NCBI RefSeq assembly: GCF_905232215.1
Contig: NZ_CAJNKE010000006.1
Coordinates: 1 to 55,046, forward strand
Length of the DNA: 55,046 bases
Source of the DNA: Burkholderia sp. LMG 13014
Lineage (GTDB): Bacteria; Pseudomonadota; Gammaproteobacteria; Burkholderiales; Burkholderiaceae
Direction of reading: 5' to 3'
Shown here: positions 15,709 through 24,637 of the stretch, in pieces
Layout of the letters: the number at the start of each line of letters is the position of its first letter
Numbering within the stretch: position 1 is the first letter of the stretch
Position numbers and translations under genes: made by a program
The notes under the pieces: generated by a model
The model's database searches: none
The model's input: only the letters and a program-made list of their open reading frames with translations
Told to the model about the DNA's origin: nothing

Positions 15709-17220
15709 ATGCGCGCGAGCGTGTTGTCGGACTGGCTGGCGCAGCGCCTCGTGCGCGGCGGCGAACAGCCGATCTACCGGCAGCTTCACCGGCTGCTGCA
15801 ACAGGCGATCCTGTCGCGCGAACTGCCGGCCGGTACGCGCGTGCCGTCGTCGCGGCTGCTCGCGGCCGAGCTCGGGATCGCGCGCAACACGGTCACGCAG
15901 GTTTACGAACAGCTTGCGCTCGAAGGCTATGTGAACTCGGCGACGGGCCGCGGGACGTTCGTCGCGGACAGCGCGCCGGACGAGATCGTCGGCGCACCGC
16001 CCGATGCGGCCGCCGTGCGACCGGCGTTCGTGCAGTCGTCGGTGCGGCGGCTGTCCGCGCGCGGCACGCGGCTCGTCGAAGGCGCCGGCGTGTCGAAGCG
16101 GCAGGGCGGCGCGTTCATGCCGGGCGTGCCCGATGTGTCGCGATTTCCTGCGCGCGTATGGACGCGGCTGCACAACAAGTATTGGCGGCGCCTGCGCCCC
16201 GACCTGCTGACCTACGCGCCGGGCGGCGGGCTCGCGCTGCTGCGCGAGGCGCTGGCCGACTACCTGCGCACGTCGCGCTCGGTGCGCTGCACACCCGAGC
16301 AGATCGTGATCACGACCGGCATCCACCAGTCGATCGACCTCGCGGTGCGGCTGCTGACCGACCCGGGCGACGCGATCTGGACCGAAGACCCGTGCTACTG
16401 GGGTGTGCGCAGCGTGCTGAACGTGTCGGGGCTGACGACGCGGCCGATTCCGGTCGACGACGAAGGCATCGCGCCGTCGGCCGCCGATCTCGCCGAGCCG
16501 CCGAAGCTGATGCTCGTCACGCCGTCGCACCAGTATCCGCTCGGCATGGTGATGAGCCTCGCGCGCCGGCGGATGCTGCTCGAATACGCGCGCCAGCACG
16601 GCTGCTGGATCATCGAGGACGACTACGACAGCGAATTCCGCTACGGCAGCCGGCCGCTCGCGTCGCTGCAGGGCCTCGACACGTCCGGGCAGGTGATCTA
16701 CGTCGGCAGTTTCGGCAAGACGCTGTTCCCGGGGCTGCGGGTCGGTTACCTGGTCGCGCCGGAGCCGCTTGCGGAAAGCTTCGCGACTGCGAGCGCCGAG
16801 CTGTATCGCGAAGGGCAGTTGCTGCAGCAGGCCGTGCTCGCCGAATTCATCGCGGAAGGGCACTTCGTGTCGCATATCCGCAAGATGCGCACGCTGTACG
16901 GGCAGCGCCGCGAAGTGCTGCTCGACGCGGTCGCACGCCGCTATGGCGACACGCTGCACGCGCTCGGCAGCGATGCGGGGCTGCATCTGGTCACGCAGTT
17001 GCCGGAAGGCGTCGACGATCGCGCGGTCGCGCAGGCCGCGCTCGAACGCAATATCGTCGTGCGGCCGCTATCCGGCTACTACGCGGATCGCGAGCGCGCG
17101 GCGTCGGGCTTGCTGCTCGGCTATGCGTGTGTGCCGGAGGACGAGATTGCGACCGCGTTCGCGACGCTCGCCGAGGCGATTGACGAGCGGGCGTTCGGCA
17201 AGGCGGTCGAGGTGGCTTGA
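15709..17220 (+). CDS. gabR: GabR-like MocR-family transcriptional regulator
   Basis: 503 residues from the ATG at 15709 (GGAG seven bases upstream). Residues 1-75 are a GntR-type winged helix (IYRQLHRLLQQAILS, GTRVPSSRLLAAELG, RNTVTQVYEQLALEGYV). From about 120 on it is a fold-type I aminotransferase domain that binds PLP as effector cofactor, with EDDYDSEFRY and the PLP-Lys motif VGSFGKTLFPGLRVGY. It is divergent from gabT-gabD, so it most likely activates them in the presence of GABA and represses itself through the adjoining dyad. Confidence 0.92.
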   Translation: MRASVLSDWLAQRLVRGGEQPIYRQLHRLLQQAILSRELPAGTRVPSSRLLAAELGIARNTVTQVYEQLALEGYVNSATGRGTFVADSAPDEIVGAPPDAAAVRPAFVQSSVRRLSARGTRLVEGAGVSKRQGGAFMPGVPDVSRFPARVWTRLHNKYWRRLRPDLLTYAPGGGLALLREALADYLRTSRSVRCTPEQIVITTGIHQSIDLAVRLLTDPGDAIWTEDPCYWGVRSVLNVSGLTTRPIPVDDEGIAPSAADLAEPPKLMLVTPSHQYPLGMVMSLARRRMLLEYARQHGCWIIEDDYDSEFRYGSRPLASLQGLDTSGQVIYVGSFGKTLFPGLRVGYLVAPEPLAESFATASAELYREGQLLQQAVLAEFIAEGHFVSHIRKMRTLYGQRREVLLDAVARRYGDTLHALGSDAGLHLVTQLPEGVDDRAVAQAALERNIVVRPLSGYYADRERAASGLLLGYACVPEDEIATAFATLAEAIDERAFGKAVEVA

Positions 17221-17330
17221 ACGGAGTATCCAACGGCAGCATTGCGTCGCGATGCGCGCTGTTGATGGCCGACCGAGCCATTCTCTCCGCAGTGCGGAGA
17301 GAATTCGCAGTTTCATTGCACCCCCGACCC

Positions 17331-19580
17331 TCAATACCCGATCCACACCGCGAACGTCAGCACGACGCACGACAGCGCGAGCAACGTCAGGAACAGCGGC
17401 AGCACGAAGCGGATCCACGCGCCGAAATCGACGCGTGCCGTTGCCAGATACGCGAGCAGCATCCCCGACGTCGGCGTGACGAGGTTCGTCAGCCCGCCGC
17501 CGAGCACGAACGCGAGCACCGAGGTCTGGCCGCTCACGCCGGAGAGCTGCGCGATCGGCCCGATGATCGGCATGCTGACCGCCGCCTTGCCCGACACCGA
17601 CGGAATGAACACGTCGAGCACCATCTGCACGCCCATCAGCCCGTTCGCGACCCACACGGGCGACTGGCCGTCCGCCATCCGCGTGAAGAAGTTGATCAGC
17701 GTGTCGAGCACGAGGCTGTTCTGCAGCAGCAGTTCGACGGACGCGGCGAGCCCCATCAGCAGCGCCGCGAGGATCATGTTCTTCATCCCGTCGACGAACG
17801 CGTCGGCCGCGCTGCGCGAATCGAGCCCGCCGATCACGGCCGTCGCGATGCTCACGAACGTATAGAACGCCGCCAGCTCGACGTTGCCCCACTTCAGTTC
17901 GCGCGTGCCGTAGATCAGCATCGCGACGGCCGCCGCGAACACGGCCAGCGTCGCCTTGTGGCGCAGCGACAGCTTCGCGGCCCCATGCGCGGCGTGGCCG
18001 GCGGCGGTCTGCCCGGCGCGATAGCCGGTGCTGCGCACGTAGCGCAGCAGGTACAGGATGCCGATCGTCAGGAAGACGACGAACACGGCTGCGCGCAGCG
18101 CGACGCCGCTGAACAGCGGCACACCGACGAGCGGCTGCGCGACAGCCAGCGCGAGCGGGTTCGTGACCGACGCGATGTAGCCGATCTTCGCGGCGAGCGC
18201 GACCAGCGCGACCGCGAACAGGTCCGACAGGCCGAGGCGCCGCGCGATCACGACGACCATCGGAATGATCACGAGGTACTCGGAGATGAAGCCGAGCAGC
18301 GTGCTGCCGAGCCCGATCAGGATCATCAGCAGCGGCGTGAGCAGATACGCGTTGTTGCCGGTGAGCTGCAGCAGCCGGTCGATGCCCGCATCGACCACGC
18401 CGGTGCGGCGCATCACGCCGAACATCCCGCCGACGAACATCACCATCACGATCAGCGGCGCATTCTTCAGCAATCCTTCCGGTATCGCGACGAACGCCGA
18501 GACGAGGCTCGCGGGCATCGCATGCGTGGGCGTGCTGTGGCTGACCGCTGGCGCGACAAGTGTCGAAAAGGCGGTGGTCTTCGGCACCACGTGATAGGTG
18601 CCCGGCACGACGAGCCGGCCGTTGCGCTCGAAGCGGCCGGAATCGACGCTCCACGTGAGCGCGATCGCGACGGCCAGCACCCACAGCATCATCACGACCG
18701 GATGCAGCATCTTGCCGTGCGGATGCGGCGCGCGGCCGGCGTGGGCCGATGCGTCGCCGGTTGCGCTGTCGGCCGCGTGGTCGGTCGATGCATCGGCCGG
18801 GGCCGCGATCGCAGTGGCGTCGGCGGCGCGCGCCGGGACGTAGCCGAGTTCGGCGGAAATCGCGTAGCTGCACGCCTGCAGGCGTTCGAGATAGTCGGGG
18901 ATATCGGCGTGGCTCACGCGCACCTCGGGCCCCGTCACGCTGACCGACGCGACCGTCGCGCCCGTGAGGTCGCGCACCGGCACCGCGATCCCGACCGCGC
19001 CGGGCGTCACCTCGCCGCTGCTCACCGCATAGCCTTTGCGCGCGACCGCGTCGAGTTCGCCGGCGAGCTTCGCCGGGTCGTCGGCCTGCCCGTTCCGGCG
19101 TAGTTGCGCGAGATATTCGTCGCGCACCGCGTCGGGAGCGAACGCGAGCAACACCTTGCCCGATGCGCCGAAATTGATCGGCCGGCGGTTGCCGACCGCG
19201 CCGACGGTGCGCACCGTGTGCGTCGTCTCGCAACGCGCGACGCACACCGATTCGAGCCCTTCGCGCACGCGCAGCACGATGGTCTCGTTGATCGCCTGGT
19301 TGAGCGCGAGCATGTGCCGGTGCGCGGCGCGCACGAGCGCGTTCTGCTGCGACGCGGCCACGCCGATCACGAACGCCTGCGGGCCGAGCGCATAGGTGGA
19401 CGTGCGCGGGTCCTGCACGACGAAGCGGTGCAGTTCGAGCGTGCACAGCATCCGGTACGTGCGCGACTTGTTGATGCCGAGTTGCGACGCGAGTTCGGTC
19501 ACGCCGAGGTTCGGGTGCTCGGCTACGTAGGTCAGCAGCTTCAGCGCGCTGTCGACGGCGTCGACGATGTAGGTCGTCAT
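17331..19580 (-). CDS. IclR-family regulator fused in frame to a YfcC/DcuC-type permease
   Basis: 749 residues. Residues 1-75 hold an IclR winged helix (LGVTELASQLGINKSRTYRML), and about 76-250 an IclR effector domain (NETIVLRVREGLESV, RPINFGASGKVLLA, GAVGIAVPVRD, ending CSYAISAELGYVP). An Ala/Asp/His-rich linker (about 256-290) leads straight into a permease of normal length (about 291-749). Permease signs are a first membrane segment at VVMMLWVLAVAIALTW, FVGGMFGVM, TPLLMILIGLGSTLLGF and IPSVSGKAAVSMPI. The only nearby internal ATG (18710) has no ribosome-binding site, so one polypeptide is favoured. Its ATG overlaps the deformylase stop (ATGA). Likely substrate: an N-formyl or other amino acid derivative. 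A sequencing frameshift fusing two genes cannot be excluded. Confidence 0.82.
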   Translation of the reverse strand: MTTYIVDAVDSALKLLTYVAEHPNLGVTELASQLGINKSRTYRMLCTLELHRFVVQDPRTSTYALGPQAFVIGVAASQQNALVRAAHRHMLALNQAINETIVLRVREGLESVCVARCETTHTVRTVGAVGNRRPINFGASGKVLLAFAPDAVRDEYLAQLRRNGQADDPAKLAGELDAVARKGYAVSSGEVTPGAVGIAVPVRDLTGATVASVSVTGPEVRVSHADIPDYLERLQACSYAISAELGYVPARAADATAIAAPADASTDHAADSATGDASAHAGRAPHPHGKMLHPVVMMLWVLAVAIALTWSVDSGRFERNGRLVVPGTYHVVPKTTAFSTLVAPAVSHSTPTHAMPASLVSAFVAIPEGLLKNAPLIVMVMFVGGMFGVMRRTGVVDAGIDRLLQLTGNNAYLLTPLLMILIGLGSTLLGFISEYLVIIPMVVVIARRLGLSDLFAVALVALAAKIGYIASVTNPLALAVAQPLVGVPLFSGVALRAAVFVVFLTIGILYLLRYVRSTGYRAGQTAAGHAAHGAAKLSLRHKATLAVFAAAVAMLIYGTRELKWGNVELAAFYTFVSIATAVIGGLDSRSAADAFVDGMKNMILAALLMGLAASVELLLQNSLVLDTLINFFTRMADGQSPVWVANGLMGVQMVLDVFIPSVSGKAAVSMPIIGPIAQLSGVSGQTSVLAFVLGGGLTNLVTPTSGMLLAYLATARVDFGAWIRFVLPLFLTLLALSCVVLTFAVWIGY

Positions 19581-20476
19581 GCGATGTCTCCCTGCGGCGC
19601 GATGCGCGCGCGGACGTAATCGGCGAGCGCGTCGAGGTACGCATCGACCGAGCGCTTCAGCGTGGCGAAGCCCGCGTGTTTCGCGAACGCGGCTTCGTCC
19701 ATGTACAGCGCGCGATTGAATTCGATCTGGATGCTGTGGCGTTGCCTTGCGGGGTCGGCGAGCGCGGTCAGCAGGTCGCCGCCCTGGTACGGGTCGTTGA
19801 CCTGCACGCGATAGCCGGCGTCGACGAACCATTGCGCGGTCCACGCGGTGAAGGCCGGATCGGCGGTCGTGCCGCGCCGGTCGCTGACGACGACGTCCGG
19901 CCGCAATTCGCCCGCGTCGACGTTCATCGCGTTGCCGCGCGACTTCATCGAATGGCAGTCGATGTGCCACAGCGCACCGTGCGCGCCATGCAGCGGCTCG
20001 GCGATGCCGGCGAGCGCACGGCGGTACGGCAGGTAGTACGCGTCGATGCGGTGGCGCACTTCCGCGAGCGACAGCTTGCGGTCGTACAGCGGCACGCCGG
20101 GCAGCGCGTCGCGCCGGATCAGTCCCATCCCGCGCTGCGTGTACGGCTGCGGCGACAGCGGCTCGGGCCACGGCTCGGCGAGCAGCGTTGCGTCGATGTC
20201 GGTTTCTGCGCGGTTCGGATCGATGTACGCGCGCGGAAACGTCGCGCCGAGCAGCGTGCCGCCGCGCGCGGGTGTGCCTGCCCACAGTTCGTCGATGTAC
20301 GCGTCCCACGTCGTGCGGATCGCGTCGTCGGGGGCGACGGTGGCGAAGTCCGGCGGATACGCGATGCCGCTGTGCGGCGAGTCGACGACGATCGGCAGGG
20401 CCGGCACCGTCGGCGTCGCGATGAAATGCGCGGGCGATGCATCGGCAGTCGCGTTGTTGCAATTAAACGTCAGCAT
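19577..20476 (-). CDS. hutG: N-formylglutamate deformylase (HutG-like amidohydrolase)
   Basis: 299 residues of the N-formylglutamate amidohydrolase family, zinc enzymes that split N-formyl-L-glutamate into formate and glutamate. Motifs are VVDSPHSGIAYP (zinc His) near residue 31, RAYIDPNRAETDID near residue 86, LWHIDCHSMKS near residue 168 and IQIEFNRALYMDE near residue 246. It is the first gene of the operon with the IclR-permease fusion; other hut genes are absent here, so it may serve scavenging of formylated amino acids rather than the main histidine pathway. The symbol is by family, not proven orthology. Confidence 0.88.
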   Translation of the reverse strand: MLTFNCNNATADASPAHFIATPTVPALPIVVDSPHSGIAYPPDFATVAPDDAIRTTWDAYIDELWAGTPARGGTLLGATFPRAYIDPNRAETDIDATLLAEPWPEPLSPQPYTQRGMGLIRRDALPGVPLYDRKLSLAEVRHRIDAYYLPYRRALAGIAEPLHGAHGALWHIDCHSMKSRGNAMNVDAGELRPDVVVSDRRGTTADPAFTAWTAQWFVDAGYRVQVNDPYQGGDLLTALADPARQRHSIQIEFNRALYMDEAAFAKHAGFATLKRSVDAYLDALADYVRARIAPQGDIA

Positions 20477-20521
20477 GGGGATCAGGTTCTTTACCTAGTT
20501 TCTCGAAGCGTCTCGTGCGTT

Positions 20522-20540
20522 TGTTTTAATCATTAAAACA
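20522..20540. promoter_or_regulatory. Palindromic operator upstream of hutG-like gene
   Basis: TGTTTTAAT and ATTAAAACA flank a single C, a perfect 19-bp dyad centred about 55 bases upstream of the deformylase start. It shares the seven-base half-sites TGTTTTA and TAAAACA with the second site at 20753. Most likely bound by the IclR part of the fusion protein. Confidence 0.7.
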
Positions 20541-20752
20541 GCGTATCAATATTTCACAACGACTGAAAATCGCGGTCAAGGGCTTTTTGCGATACCGGGA
20601 TTACGCGCCATGATCGGGCTGTAATGCCGGTGGTTATTGGGCTTGTTTCATTCCTCGAAACGCCTGGCGATTCAAGGGTATTTGACTCCCGTGTACGATT
20701 TTTGGCATCGCTTGACGCTTCAAATCACCAAATTCGACAATGAATAAGACGA

Positions 20753-20771
20753 TGTTTTATTCAATAAAACA
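20753..20771. promoter_or_regulatory. Palindromic operator upstream of porin gene
   Basis: TGTTTTAT and ATAAAACA flank TCA, a perfect 19-bp dyad centred about 64 bases upstream of the porin start. It has the same half-sites and spacing as the site at 20522, so one regulator probably controls both transcription units. Confidence 0.7.
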
Positions 20772-20825
20772 CGTTTCGAGCGAAATAAATCGCTCCCCAT
20801 ATTCAATCGATAAAAGGGGTCGGAG

Positions 20826-21929
20826 ATGAAACGAAAAGGGATGGCGGTCGCGCTGGCGGGTATCGCAACGGCGGCGGGTGCGATGCACGCGCACGCACAG
20901 TCGAGCGTGACGCTGTACGGCGTGGTCGATTCCGGGATCACGTACACGAACAACCAGAACGGTCATGCCGCGTGGCAGGCGACCGGCGGTAACGAACAGG
21001 GCACGCGTTTCGGGCTGCTCGGCAAGGAGGAACTCGGCGGCGGCACGCGTGCAGTGTTCCGGCTCGAGAACGGCTTCAACATCGAGAGCGGCGCCGCGAG
21101 CCAGGGCGGCCGGCTGTTCGGGCGCCGCGCGTACGTGGGGCTGGAGAACGATCGCTGGGGCACGCTGACGATGGGCCGCCAGTACAACGCGGCACAGGAA
21201 GTGCTGGAGCCGCTGCAGATCGGCGCGACCACCGCGCTCACGCAGTACGCGCTGCACCCGTTCGACACCGACGACCTGAACAACACGTTCCGCACCAACA
21301 ACTCGGTGCAGTACCAGACGCCTACCTGGTACGGGTTGCGCGCGGTCGGCCTGTACGGGTTCTCGAATTCGACGTCGTTCGCGCAGAACCGCGTGTGGAG
21401 CATCGGCACGAGCTACGAGAACGGGCCGCTGCAGCTCGGCGCGGCCTACGTGCGCGTCGATCATCCGGCCATCGACACGACGGGCGCGGCCGCGTCCGAC
21501 AACTACTACACGTTCATCAAGGGCGTGACGCGCCAGCAGATCTGGGGCGCGGGCGGCGCGTATGCATGGGGCGCCGCGACCTTCGGGCTGCTGTACACGA
21601 GCTCGCTGTTCAACCTGCAGACGGGCGGCTCGACGCGCTTCAACAACTACGAGGGCAGCGTGCGCTACCTGATGACGCCCGCGCTGCAGTTCGCGCTCGG
21701 CGAAACCTACACGCAGGTGCTCGCGTCGCAGAGCCCGAAGCCGAGCTCACACTACCTGCAGACGAGCGTCGGCGCGCAGTATTTCCTGTCGAAGCGCACC
21801 GATGTCTACGTGAACGCGTTCTACCAGCGCGCGTCGTCGAACGCGGTGGCCGCGATCGAAGGGATCTCGAATCCGTCGAGCACGCGCACGCAGATCGTCG
21901 CGGTGACGGGCATCCGCCACAAGTTCTGA
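20826..21929 (+). CDS. Outer-membrane porin, Burkholderia general porin family
   Basis: 367 residues. A signal peptide (AGAMHAHAQ, cleavage near residue 24) precedes SSVTLYGVVDSGITY, the usual first strand of beta-proteobacterial trimeric porins, and the chain ends in RHKF with the C-terminal Phe needed for outer-membrane assembly. Internal GRRAYVGLENDRWGTLTMGRQ is also typical of the family. A GGAG site precedes the ATG. Divergent from the deformylase/IclR-permease operon and preceded by the same operator, it is a likely outer-membrane entry route for the same substrate. Confidence 0.93.
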   Translation: MKRKGMAVALAGIATAAGAMHAHAQSSVTLYGVVDSGITYTNNQNGHAAWQATGGNEQGTRFGLLGKEELGGGTRAVFRLENGFNIESGAASQGGRLFGRRAYVGLENDRWGTLTMGRQYNAAQEVLEPLQIGATTALTQYALHPFDTDDLNNTFRTNNSVQYQTPTWYGLRAVGLYGFSNSTSFAQNRVWSIGTSYENGPLQLGAAYVRVDHPAIDTTGAAASDNYYTFIKGVTRQQIWGAGGAYAWGAATFGLLYTSSLFNLQTGGSTRFNNYEGSVRYLMTPALQFALGETYTQVLASQSPKPSSHYLQTSVGAQYFLSKRTDVYVNAFYQRASSNAVAAIEGISNPSSTRTQIVAVTGIRHKF

Positions 21930-21958
21930 CGCAGCGCGCCGCGGGCGGCGCGCGCCGG

Positions 21959-22795
21959 CTACAGCCGGATCAGCGCCGCGCCCGCCACCACCAGCGCGCA
22001 CGCGACGAGCCGCTGCGCGCCGGGCCGCTCGCGCATCACGAGCCAGCCGATCGCGACCGCGAAAATCGAGCTCGTTTCGCGCAGCGCCGACACCGTCCCG
22101 ACCGGCAAGTACCGGTACGCGAGGATCACGATCCCGTACGCGGCGAGCGAGATCGTGCCGGCGATCGCGCCCTGCTTGAGCGCGGTGCGCGAGCCGAGCA
22201 CCGCGCGCGGGCCGCCACGCACCGCGCAGACCAGCACGAACTGCGGCACGCTCCACAGCACGTACACCCATGCGATGTAGCCGAGCGCGCTGCCGGACAC
22301 GCGCGAGCCGATGCCGTCGCAGATCGAATACGCGGCGATGAACACGCCCGTGAGCAGCGCAAACGGCACGCCTTCGCCGGAGAACCGGAAGCCGCGCCGC
22401 AGCGCGAGCGACATGATGCCGAACGACACGAGCGCGATGCCCGCGAAGCCGAACGGCGTCGGCCGCTCGTGCAGGATCGCGAGCGCCAGCACCGACACGA
22501 GCAGCGGCGAGATGCCGCGCGCGATCGGGTAGATCTGCCCGAATTCGCCGCTGCGGTACGCGCGCGCCAGCGTGAAGCAGTACGCGACCTCGAGCACGGC
22601 CGACCCGGCGATGTACGGCCACGCGGCGGGCGCCGGCGCGGGCAGCAGCGCGGCGCCGACGACGCCGAACGCGAAATACGGCAGCGACATCGTGCCGAGC
22701 TGGACGAGCCGGTCTTCGCTGACGTGGAGGAAGGCATTCCAGATCGCGTGCAGCAACGCGGAGCACAGCACGAGGCCGATGAAGAGGTGGTCCAT
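21959..22795 (-). CDS. EamA/DMT-family permease
   Basis: 278 residues from the ATG at 22795, with about ten hydrophobic helices in two repeats (starting LFIGLVLCSALLHAIWNAFLH and GVPFALLTGVFIAAYS). ALRETSSIFAVAIGWLVMRE near the end is a family signature. The open frame extends upstream to 22927 but those residues are not membrane-like. Convergent with the porin and divergent from selD. Substrate unknown. Confidence 0.85.
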   Translation of the reverse strand: MDHLFIGLVLCSALLHAIWNAFLHVSEDRLVQLGTMSLPYFAFGVVGAALLPAPAPAAWPYIAGSAVLEVAYCFTLARAYRSGEFGQIYPIARGISPLLVSVLALAILHERPTPFGFAGIALVSFGIMSLALRRGFRFSGEGVPFALLTGVFIAAYSICDGIGSRVSGSALGYIAWVYVLWSVPQFVLVCAVRGGPRAVLGSRTALKQGAIAGTISLAAYGIVILAYRYLPVGTVSALRETSSIFAVAIGWLVMRERPGAQRLVACALVVAGAALIRL

Positions 22796-22900
22796 GGACG
22801 AAGGGGCGGACAGGGGCGGGAGCGGAGGGGCGCCGTCATTATGTGGGTATCGGGCGCACTCGCATGGAATTGTCGATAATGGTGTGTTGTTATTCACCGG

Positions 22901-23974
22901 ATGCCGACCATGACCGAAGCCACCCAAGCCCAGCCTGCCGTTCCGCGCCTCACGAGCCTGTCACATGGCGGTGGCTGCGGCTGCAAGATCGCGCCGGGCG
23001 TGCTGTCCGAGCTGCTGAAGCGCGCGACGCCGCCCGCCCTGTTCCCGGATCTGCTGGTCGGTACCGAGACGTCCGACGACGCGGCCGTCTATCGCCTCAA
23101 CGACGAGCAGGCGATTGTCGCGACCACCGACTTCTTCATGCCGATCGTCGACGATCCGTTCGACTTCGGCCGCATCGCGGCCACCAACGCGCTGTCCGAC
23201 GTCTACGCGATGGGCGGCAAGCCGATCCTCGCGCTCGCGCTGGTCGGGATGCCGATCAACGTGCTGCCGCACGAGACGATCGCGGCCGTGCTGCGCGGCG
23301 GCGAATCGGTGTGCGCGGATGCCGGCATTCCGGTCGCCGGCGGCCATTCGATCGATTCGGTCGAGCCGATCTACGGGCTCGCGGCGATCGGCGTCGTGCA
23401 TCCGTCGCGCGTGAAGCGCAATGCGGCCGCGCGCGCGGGTGACGTGCTGGTGCTCGGCAAGCCGCTCGGCGTCGGCGTGCTGTCCGCCGCGCTGAAGAAG
23501 AACCAGCTCGATGCCGATGGCTATGCGCAGATGGTCGCGACGACCACCAAGCTGAACCGGCCGGGCACCGAGCTTGCCGCGCTGCCGGGCGTGCATGCGC
23601 TGACCGACGTCACGGGATTCGGGCTGCTCGGCCACACGCTCGAGCTGGCACGTGGCGCACACCTCACCGCGCGCGTGCACTATGCGTCGTTGCCGTGGCT
23701 CGCGGGCGTCGAGGCGTTCGTTGCCGACGGCGTGTTCACCGGCGCGTCGGGCCGCAACTGGGCCGCGTACGGCGCGGACGTGCAGCTGGCCGACACGCTG
23801 CCACCCGTTGCGCAGGCGCTACTGACCGATCCGCAGACGTCGGGCGGCCTGCTGGTCGCGTGCGCGCCCGAGGCCGTCGATGACGTGCTCGCGTGCTTCC
23901 GTGCCGACGGCTTCGACCGCGCGGGCGTGATCGGCGAGATGGTGGACGGGCCTGCGCGCGTCGATGTCGCGTGA
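22901..23974 (+). CDS. selD: Selenide, water dikinase (selenophosphate synthetase)
   Basis: 357 residues; makes selenophosphate from selenide and ATP for selenocysteine and selenouridine synthesis. The catalytic motif is present as SHGGGCGCKIAP, with Cys at about residues 26 and 28 and Lys at 29, corresponding to the E. coli Cys17/Lys20 region. Other motifs are TSDDAAVY, TTDFFMPIVDDPFDFG, NALSDVYAMGG, GGHSIDSVEPIYGL and TDPQTSGGLL. A second ATG at 22910 is equally possible. No selA, selB or mnmH is in the window. Confidence 0.95.
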   Translation: MPTMTEATQAQPAVPRLTSLSHGGGCGCKIAPGVLSELLKRATPPALFPDLLVGTETSDDAAVYRLNDEQAIVATTDFFMPIVDDPFDFGRIAATNALSDVYAMGGKPILALALVGMPINVLPHETIAAVLRGGESVCADAGIPVAGGHSIDSVEPIYGLAAIGVVHPSRVKRNAAARAGDVLVLGKPLGVGVLSAALKKNQLDADGYAQMVATTTKLNRPGTELAALPGVHALTDVTGFGLLGHTLELARGAHLTARVHYASLPWLAGVEAFVADGVFTGASGRNWAAYGADVQLADTLPPVAQALLTDPQTSGGLLVACAPEAVDDVLACFRADGFDRAGVIGEMVDGPARVDVA

Positions 23975-24014
23975 CGTTGAATCGCCACACCGGGCTTGTT
24001 TGCGGTCGCTAGAA

Positions 24015-24040
24015 TCGATGCCTTCCATCGAAGGCATCGA
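24015..24040 (+). promoter_or_regulatory. Perfect 11-bp hairpin covering the lysE-like ribosome-binding site
   Basis: TCGATGCCTTC and GAAGGCATCGA pair exactly around a CATC loop. The right arm contains GAAGG, the best Shine-Dalgarno candidate for the ATG at 24047, so the folded RNA would hide it. Could alternatively be a DNA operator or the selD terminator. Confidence 0.6.
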
Positions 24041-24046
24041 CGACCG

Positions 24047-24637
24047 ATGAACGATTTCCTGTTCGGGCTGATGATCGCGCTGTCGGTCGGGCCCGTTGCG
24101 CTGATGATCGCGAACTACGGGATGCGCGCGGGCACCGCAAGCGGTGTGCGCGCGGCGGTGGGTGTCGCGACGGCCGACGGCTGCTATGCGGTCGTCGCGT
24201 TCACGCTCGGCGCGATGCTCGCGACCACGCTCGCCGCGCATCTGTCGCTGTTTCGCCTGGTCGGCGCGCTCGTGCTGCTCGCGATGGGTGTACGGATGCT
24301 GTGGCAGGCGCTGCGGGATCGCCGCCGCACGCTGGACGGCGATGCGCGGCCGCCGGGCAGCCGCCCGTTTGCATCGATGTTCTTCGTCACGCTGGCGAAC
24401 CCGCTGACGATCCTGTTGTTCTACGGCTATGCAACGGCCGCGGCCGGTGCGCATCGGCACTGGCTGCTCGGTGCCGCGTGCGTGTTTGCCGGCAGCCTCG
24501 CGGGGCAACTCGTGTTCGCGTTCGGCGGTAGCGTGATCGGCCGGATCGTGAAGTCGCCGGGGCTGCTCGCGGCGAGCCATGTGGTGGCTGCGCTCGTCGT
24601 GCTGGGTTACGGAGTCGCAGGGCTGGCGCGGCTGTAG
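24047..24637 (+). CDS. LysE/RhtB-family amino acid exporter
   Basis: 196 residues from the ATG at 24047, a small inner-membrane protein with about six helices. The start FLFGLMIALSVGPVALMI and the FFVTLANPLTILLF segment near residue 108 (Asn-Pro in a helix) are LysE-family features. Family members export basic or other amino acids; the substrate here is not predictable. It follows selD by 72 bases but is separated from it by a strong hairpin. Confidence 0.85.
   Translation: MNDFLFGLMIALSVGPVALMIANYGMRAGTASGVRAAVGVATADGCYAVVAFTLGAMLATTLAAHLSLFRLVGALVLLAMGVRMLWQALRDRRRTLDGDARPPGSRPFASMFFVTLANPLTILLFYGYATAAAGAHRHWLLGAACVFAGSLAGQLVFAFGGSVIGRIVKSPGLLAASHVVAALVVLGYGVAGLARL

Larger units (their letters stand above)
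20477..20825. other. Divergent regulatory region between hutG-like and porin genes
   Basis: No gene. It is AT-rich and holds two copies of the palindrome TGTTTTA-N5-TAAAACA, one near each gene start. Promoters for both genes must lie here, but no unambiguous -35/-10 pair was identified. Confidence 0.7.

Noticed and set aside
17068-19644. Very long minus-strand open frame (858 residues) in another register across the IclR-permease gene
   Set aside because: It is Arg/Ala-rich with no domain signatures and is a high-GC shadow of the real frame; the IclR and permease motifs all lie in the 17331-19580 register.
19581-20462. Upstream extension of the IclR-permease frame into the deformylase gene (a 1043-residue frame in total)
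   Set aside because: The extra residues are the deformylase gene read out of frame; the IclR start at 19580 overlaps the deformylase stop in normal operon fashion.
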